From the NCBI GenBank assembly GCA_016763395.1, contig JAESTW010000687.1, forward strand, positions 1 to 7,954: a DNA stretch of 7,954 nt, given 5' to 3'. The notes under the pieces are model-generated. The model worked only from the letters and a program-made list of their open reading frames with translations, searched no databases and was not told where the DNA came from. The DNA comes from Kofleriaceae bacterium. Lineage in GTDB: Bacteria > Myxococcota_A > Polyangia > Haliangiales > Haliangiaceae. Positions 5,480 to 7,954 of the stretch are shown here, in pieces (position 1 is the stretch's first letter; every line of letters starts with the position of its first letter). The translations under genes and the position numbers were made by a program.

Positions 5480-5533
5480 TCCAAATAGTTGCGATCGGCA
5501 CGGCTTTGGCAATACCTTCGTATAGGTAAGAAC

Positions 5534-5980
5534 GTGCCACACTTTAGACTACATCTTCTTTTTGTTTTTTGTATCGGTCTTTTCGCCTGTACGAGTTCGA
5601 ATCCCCAAATTTCGGTTCTTGGCGTCAAAGCGCCCAAACCGGGCACCCGTATCGTCAAAGTCTTTGTCGAGGTACTCAATCCCACCAATCAAGCTTTTTC
5701 CCTGGAACGCATGGAGTATCGATTTGTTGCAGAGGATTGGATTGACGCGTCTGGCAAGGTTCAGGTCAAGCGCAACGTGGCTCCAAACGGCAAGGCCATC
5801 ATAGAACTTCGAGTTCCTCTCAAAGAGAATGTTCCCTTGGAAGCGATTGGCGTTCTCTATCAGCTAGAAGCGCGGCTCATTGGGTTTGTCGACAAGGGAG
5901 AACGCTCTTGGAAGGTCCAGGCCAAAGGCGAGCTCAATGCCCGGGCAGGGGCACCGATTCAAGTTGCCGCACGGCCCTAG
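5534..5980 (+). CDS. LEA14-like lipoprotein (late-embryogenesis-abundant type 2 domain)
   Basis: A 148-residue predicted lipoprotein. From the GTG at 5534 the protein begins with a short basic region, a hydrophobic core (residues 8-18) and the lipobox LFAC with the lipidated Cys at 19, as expected for signal peptidase II. The mature part reads as a LEA14/WHy-type beta-sandwich: a Pro-rich first strand, VEVLNPTNQAF (46-56) with the typical Asn-Pro-Thr, then LERMEYRF (58-65) and a strand ending in IELRVPL. AGG ends 7 bases before the GTG. A TTG at 5489 would add 15 residues in front of the signal peptide and lies almost at the predicted transcription start, so it was rejected. Proteins of this type are common outer-membrane lipoproteins of unknown role in deltaproteobacteria, and the LEA14 domain has been associated with desiccation response. 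It precedes bioB by 74 bases on the same strand. Confidence 0.75.
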   Translation: MPHFRLHLLFVFCIGLFACTSSNPQISVLGVKAPKPGTRIVKVFVEVLNPTNQAFSLERMEYRFVAEDWIDASGKVQVKRNVAPNGKAIIELRVPLKENVPLEAIGVLYQLEARLIGFVDKGERSWKVQAKGELNARAGAPIQVAARP

Positions 5981-6054
5981 ATGTCGTAGCGGTCCGTGGT
6001 TTCAAGCTTTCTGTCGAGATTTCCCAAGCGATCCGGGCTAGTGTCGCCAGCATC

Positions 6055-7116
6055 ATGGCAGCACAACCTGACTGGAACTCTTTTGCACAGCGCGCTCTAA
6101 AAGGTGAGGATTTTTCTCGCTCAGAATGTCTACAGATTCTCAACGCTGATGACGATGAACTGCTGCCACTGCTACACGCTGCCTTTTTGGTACGCCGTGA
6201 AAGCTTTGGTCGGACGGTTCACATCCAAGTCTTAGCAAACGCGAAAGTGGGCGCTTGCCCCGAGGATTGCGGGTTTTGCTCACAGAGCTCCAAGCAGGGA
6301 AGTCCGTCCGGCGAATCGCCCATGGACACGGTTGAGAGCTTGGTCGAGGCAGCATCGCAAGCAGCGGCAATCTCGGCCAAACGCTTATGTATGGTTACTG
6401 CAACGCGCGGTCCTTCTTCTAAGGATTTGGATGTCATCTGCGAAGCTGCGCGTGAGATTAAGAAGAAGTACGACATCGAACTCTGCGCTTCCTTGGGGCT
6501 TCTCACGGAGGCTAAAGCCAAGCGCTTGGCCGAGGCAGGCATTGATCGCTTCAATCACAACCTGGAGACCAGCCAGAACTATTTTGACAAAGTCGTGTCT
6601 ACTCACAGCTGGGCTGATCGAGTAAATACCGTCAAGCTTGCCAAAGCGTCGGGAATGGAAACTTGCTGTGGCGGCATCGTCGGGCTGGGGGAGAGTGAAG
6701 AGGATCTAATCGATCTCGTCTTCGCGCTGCGTGAACTAAAAGTGGACTCCGTTCCGGTTAACTTCCTTGACCCTCGTCCGGGAACTGTCATGGCTGGACG
6801 CGAGAGAATCAGTCCGCAATACGCATTGCGCGCCCTTTGCCTCTTCCGCTTTCTCTGTCCGACGGCAGATGTCCGAGTTGCTGGTGGCCGAGAAGTAAAC
6901 TTGCGCTCGATGCAGGCCCTGGCGCTGTTTCCCGCAAACTCTATCTTTACATCGGGCTATCTGACCACAGATGGCAACACTCCAACCGACGATATTCAGA
7001 TGATTCGCGATGCTGGCTTTGACATCGAGTTTGACGGTGTTGAACCGGACATGCAGCGCGCCGTAATGGAGACCGAGGGCAAGTCTGCTCGTGTCTCCCT
7101 GCCTGTCACAAACTAA
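6055..7116 (+). CDS. bioB: Biotin synthase BioB (radical SAM)
   Basis: A 353-residue radical S-adenosylmethionine enzyme that inserts sulfur into dethiobiotin in the last step of biotin synthesis. The [4Fe-4S] cluster motif is CPEDCGFC (68-75; Cys68, Cys72, Cys75). The ligands of the sacrificial [2Fe-2S] cluster are all present: Cys112, Cys144, Cys204 and Arg274, matching E. coli Cys97, Cys128, Cys188 and Arg260. The substrate-side motif NHNLET (167-172) and VPVNF (233-237) are present. The C-terminal half, with GGREVNLRS (277-285), NSIF and GYLTT, resembles the Bacillus type rather than the enteric type. The frame stays open upstream into the lipoprotein gene, but only a TTG there could start it, and the ATG at 6055 gives the normal family N-terminus. 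No convincing ribosome-binding site precedes this ATG. No BirA-type operator was recognised, and no other bio genes are in the window. The next gene follows after 16 bases. Confidence 0.96.
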   Translation: MAAQPDWNSFAQRALKGEDFSRSECLQILNADDDELLPLLHAAFLVRRESFGRTVHIQVLANAKVGACPEDCGFCSQSSKQGSPSGESPMDTVESLVEAASQAAAISAKRLCMVTATRGPSSKDLDVICEAAREIKKKYDIELCASLGLLTEAKAKRLAEAGIDRFNHNLETSQNYFDKVVSTHSWADRVNTVKLAKASGMETCCGGIVGLGESEEDLIDLVFALRELKVDSVPVNFLDPRPGTVMAGRERISPQYALRALCLFRFLCPTADVRVAGGREVNLRSMQALALFPANSIFTSGYLTTDGNTPTDDIQMIRDAGFDIEFDGVEPDMQRAVMETEGKSARVSLPVTN

Positions 7117-7132
7117 CGCCGAGGTACTAGCT

Positions 7133-7708
7133 ATGGTCAGAATTAACAGGGTTTACACCAAAACGGGTGACGGCGGCAGGACGCAGCTCATTGGCGGCGC
7201 CAAGGTTGCCAAAGACAATGCTCGTATCGAGTGTTATGGAACGATTGATGAACTCAACGCCACCTTGGGTATGTTCATCAGTGCTCTGGAGAGTTCGGCG
7301 GCCAAAGAGAATCTCGTTCCCAGGCTTCTGCGCATTCAAAACGAGCTTTTCAACGTCGGAACTCAGTTGGCCACTCCCGACCAAGAGCGCCGCGAAAAAC
7401 TACCGGACATCTCCTCTCGGCATATCGAAGAGCTAGAGAGTGAAATGGATGAACTCAATGAAGAGCTGCCAGAGCTGCGCTCTTTTGTGTTGCCCGGAGG
7501 CAGCCCGGCTTCGGCGAGTGCTCACCTGGCCAGGTGCGTGTGCCGACGTGCCGAACGTCTGGTTGTCTCCCTGTCCGCGTCCGAGGATGTCGACGACCGG
7601 CACCTAAAATATCTCAACCGGCTATCCGACTCGCTTTTCGTCTTTGCCCGATACAGTATGTTCTCGGACAAACTCGAAGAGCCTCTTTGGCAGCCCGAAG
7701 AGGTCTAG
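7133..7708 (+). CDS. pduO: PduO-type ATP:cob(I)alamin adenosyltransferase
   Basis: A 191-residue protein of the PduO/MMAB family, which transfers the adenosyl group of ATP to cob(I)alamin to form adenosylcobalamin. The N-terminal ATP-binding signature is YTKTGDGGRT (8-17), followed by GGAKVAKD (21-28), RIECYGTIDELN (31-42), the helical core, FVLPGG (118-123), HLARCVCRRAER (131-142) and YLNRLSD (160-166), so all main active-site blocks are present. It is soluble with no signal peptide. The ATG at 7133 has GAGG 8 bases upstream; an in-frame GTG at 7091 inside bioB is less likely. It lies 16 bases after bioB and is probably cotranscribed. The symbol denotes the family only: there are no propanediol-utilisation genes here, and the likely client is an adenosylcobalamin-dependent mutase such as methylmalonyl-CoA mutase. 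The stop codon lies inside a hairpin. Confidence 0.93.
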   Translation: MVRINRVYTKTGDGGRTQLIGGAKVAKDNARIECYGTIDELNATLGMFISALESSAAKENLVPRLLRIQNELFNVGTQLATPDQERREKLPDISSRHIEELESEMDELNEELPELRSFVLPGGSPASASAHLARCVCRRAERLVVSLSASEDVDDRHLKYLNRLSDSLFVFARYSMFSDKLEEPLWQPEEV

Positions 7709-7744
7709 CTTAAGCTGGCTCTCCCGTACAATAAGCTAGGTCTC
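7700..7744. terminator. 13-bp hairpin overlapping the adenosyltransferase stop codon
   Basis: Bases 7700-7712 pair with 7732-7744. The inner 8 pairs are perfect (CTAGCTTA with TAAGCTAG), followed by two G-U wobbles and three more pairs; the loop is 19 bases. The TAG at 7706-7708 is within the stem. No T tract follows, so this is a candidate end structure between convergent genes rather than a textbook terminator. Confidence 0.4.
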
Positions 7745-7760
7745 CCCAATAAATAGCGGA

Positions 7761-7954
7761 CTAATCGATTTCGAGGCCGGCGAGGGCGATATCGATACTA
7801 TCGTCGGTTTCCGGAGAGTTGGTTTGCAGTCGCGGCAAGGGAGTTAGGGCCTGCTCCTCGTCGAGGGCACTGAGCGTGTCTTCAACGGAGATCGACGCCG
7901 AGGCCACTGCCTTACTCGCCAGGGGAAAGGTTGCAGAGCTAATGACGCTAGCGC
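7761..7954 (-). CDS. C-terminal end of an unrecognised acidic protein (5' truncated)
   Basis: The minus strand is open from the window edge to TAG (plus 7761-7763), giving 63 residues; the other two minus-strand frames are closed. The visible peptide is rich in Ala, Ser, Asp and Glu, with ISVEDTLSALDEEQ in the middle, a Pro-containing stretch (LTPLPRLQ) and an acidic end terminating in GLEID. It looks like a flexible C-terminal tail with no recognisable motif. The start is outside the window, so family and function cannot be given. It converges on the adenosyltransferase gene across 52 bases. Support is the open frame and sensible composition only. Confidence 0.5.
   Translation of the reverse strand, partial: ASVISSATFPLASKAVASASISVEDTLSALDEEQALTPLPRLQTNSPETDDSIDIALAGLEID

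Noticed and set aside
5489..5533. Upstream TTG start for the lipoprotein
   Set aside because: It would place 15 non-hydrophobic residues in front of a well-formed lipoprotein signal peptide and lies almost on the predicted transcription start.
5585..5606. GTTCGAATCC-like sequence resembling a tRNA T-loop
   Set aside because: The flanking bases do not form the T-stem, no acceptor, D or anticodon arm can be folded around it, and it lies inside the lipoprotein coding sequence.
5908..6054. N-terminal extension of biotin synthase from a TTG inside the lipoprotein gene
   Set aside because: The extra 49 residues do not look like any BioB N-terminus and overlap the lipoprotein gene in another frame; the ATG at 6055 gives the normal family start.

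Overview
This window comes from a bacterium with moderate GC content. The genes are densely packed, often overlap by 4 bases, and several start with GTG or TTG. A lipoprotein signal peptide points to a diderm. A PduO-type cobalamin adenosyltransferase, a biotin synthase of the longer non-enteric type, a LEA14-like lipoprotein and a phosphono-/phospholipid headgroup locus together would fit a deltaproteobacterial lineage (Myxococcota or Bdellovibrionota). That placement is inference; no marker gene is present. I see no rRNA, tRNA, CRISPR array or insertion sequence.

Layout. 1-213 (+): end of a protein with an extreme charge-block tail. 251-1983 (-): two genes coupled by an ATGA overlap, encoding a CDP-alcohol phosphatidyltransferase and then a small CTP:alcohol-phosphate cytidylyltransferase. 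1984-2206: a divergent control region with two dyads. 2207-4078 (+): a 623-residue fusion of a nucleotidyltransferase-fold domain lacking its catalytic signature to a PhnW-like (2-aminoethylphosphonate:pyruvate) class V aminotransferase. 4079-4142: two strong hairpins between convergent genes. 4120-5333 (-): a SlyD-like prolyl isomerase overlapping by 4 bases a cytosolic glycerophosphodiester phosphodiesterase. 5334-5533: second divergent control region. 5534-7708 (+): LEA14-like lipoprotein, biotin synthase (bioB) and PduO-type cob(I)alamin adenosyltransferase. 7761-7954 (-): C-terminal end of an unrecognised acidic protein.

Working model. The three genes of 251-4078 look like the last steps of a phosphonolipid pathway: the aminotransferase would make 2-aminoethylphosphonate (AEP) from phosphonoacetaldehyde, the cytidylyltransferase would make CMP-AEP, and the membrane CDP-alcohol phosphatidyltransferase would move AEP onto a lipid hydroxyl. 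The early enzymes (PEP mutase and phosphonopyruvate decarboxylase) are not in the window. Three oddities make the locus worth following. The cytidylyltransferase-like domain fused to the aminotransferase appears catalytically dead. The phosphatidyltransferase carries a shortened remnant of what may be the same fold. The aminotransferase lacks the arginine expected in the substrate pocket, so the headgroup may not be plain AEP.

bioB and the adenosyltransferase are 16 bases apart. They supply biotin and adenosylcobalamin, the cofactors used one after the other in conversion of propionyl-CoA to succinyl-CoA; this link is inference.
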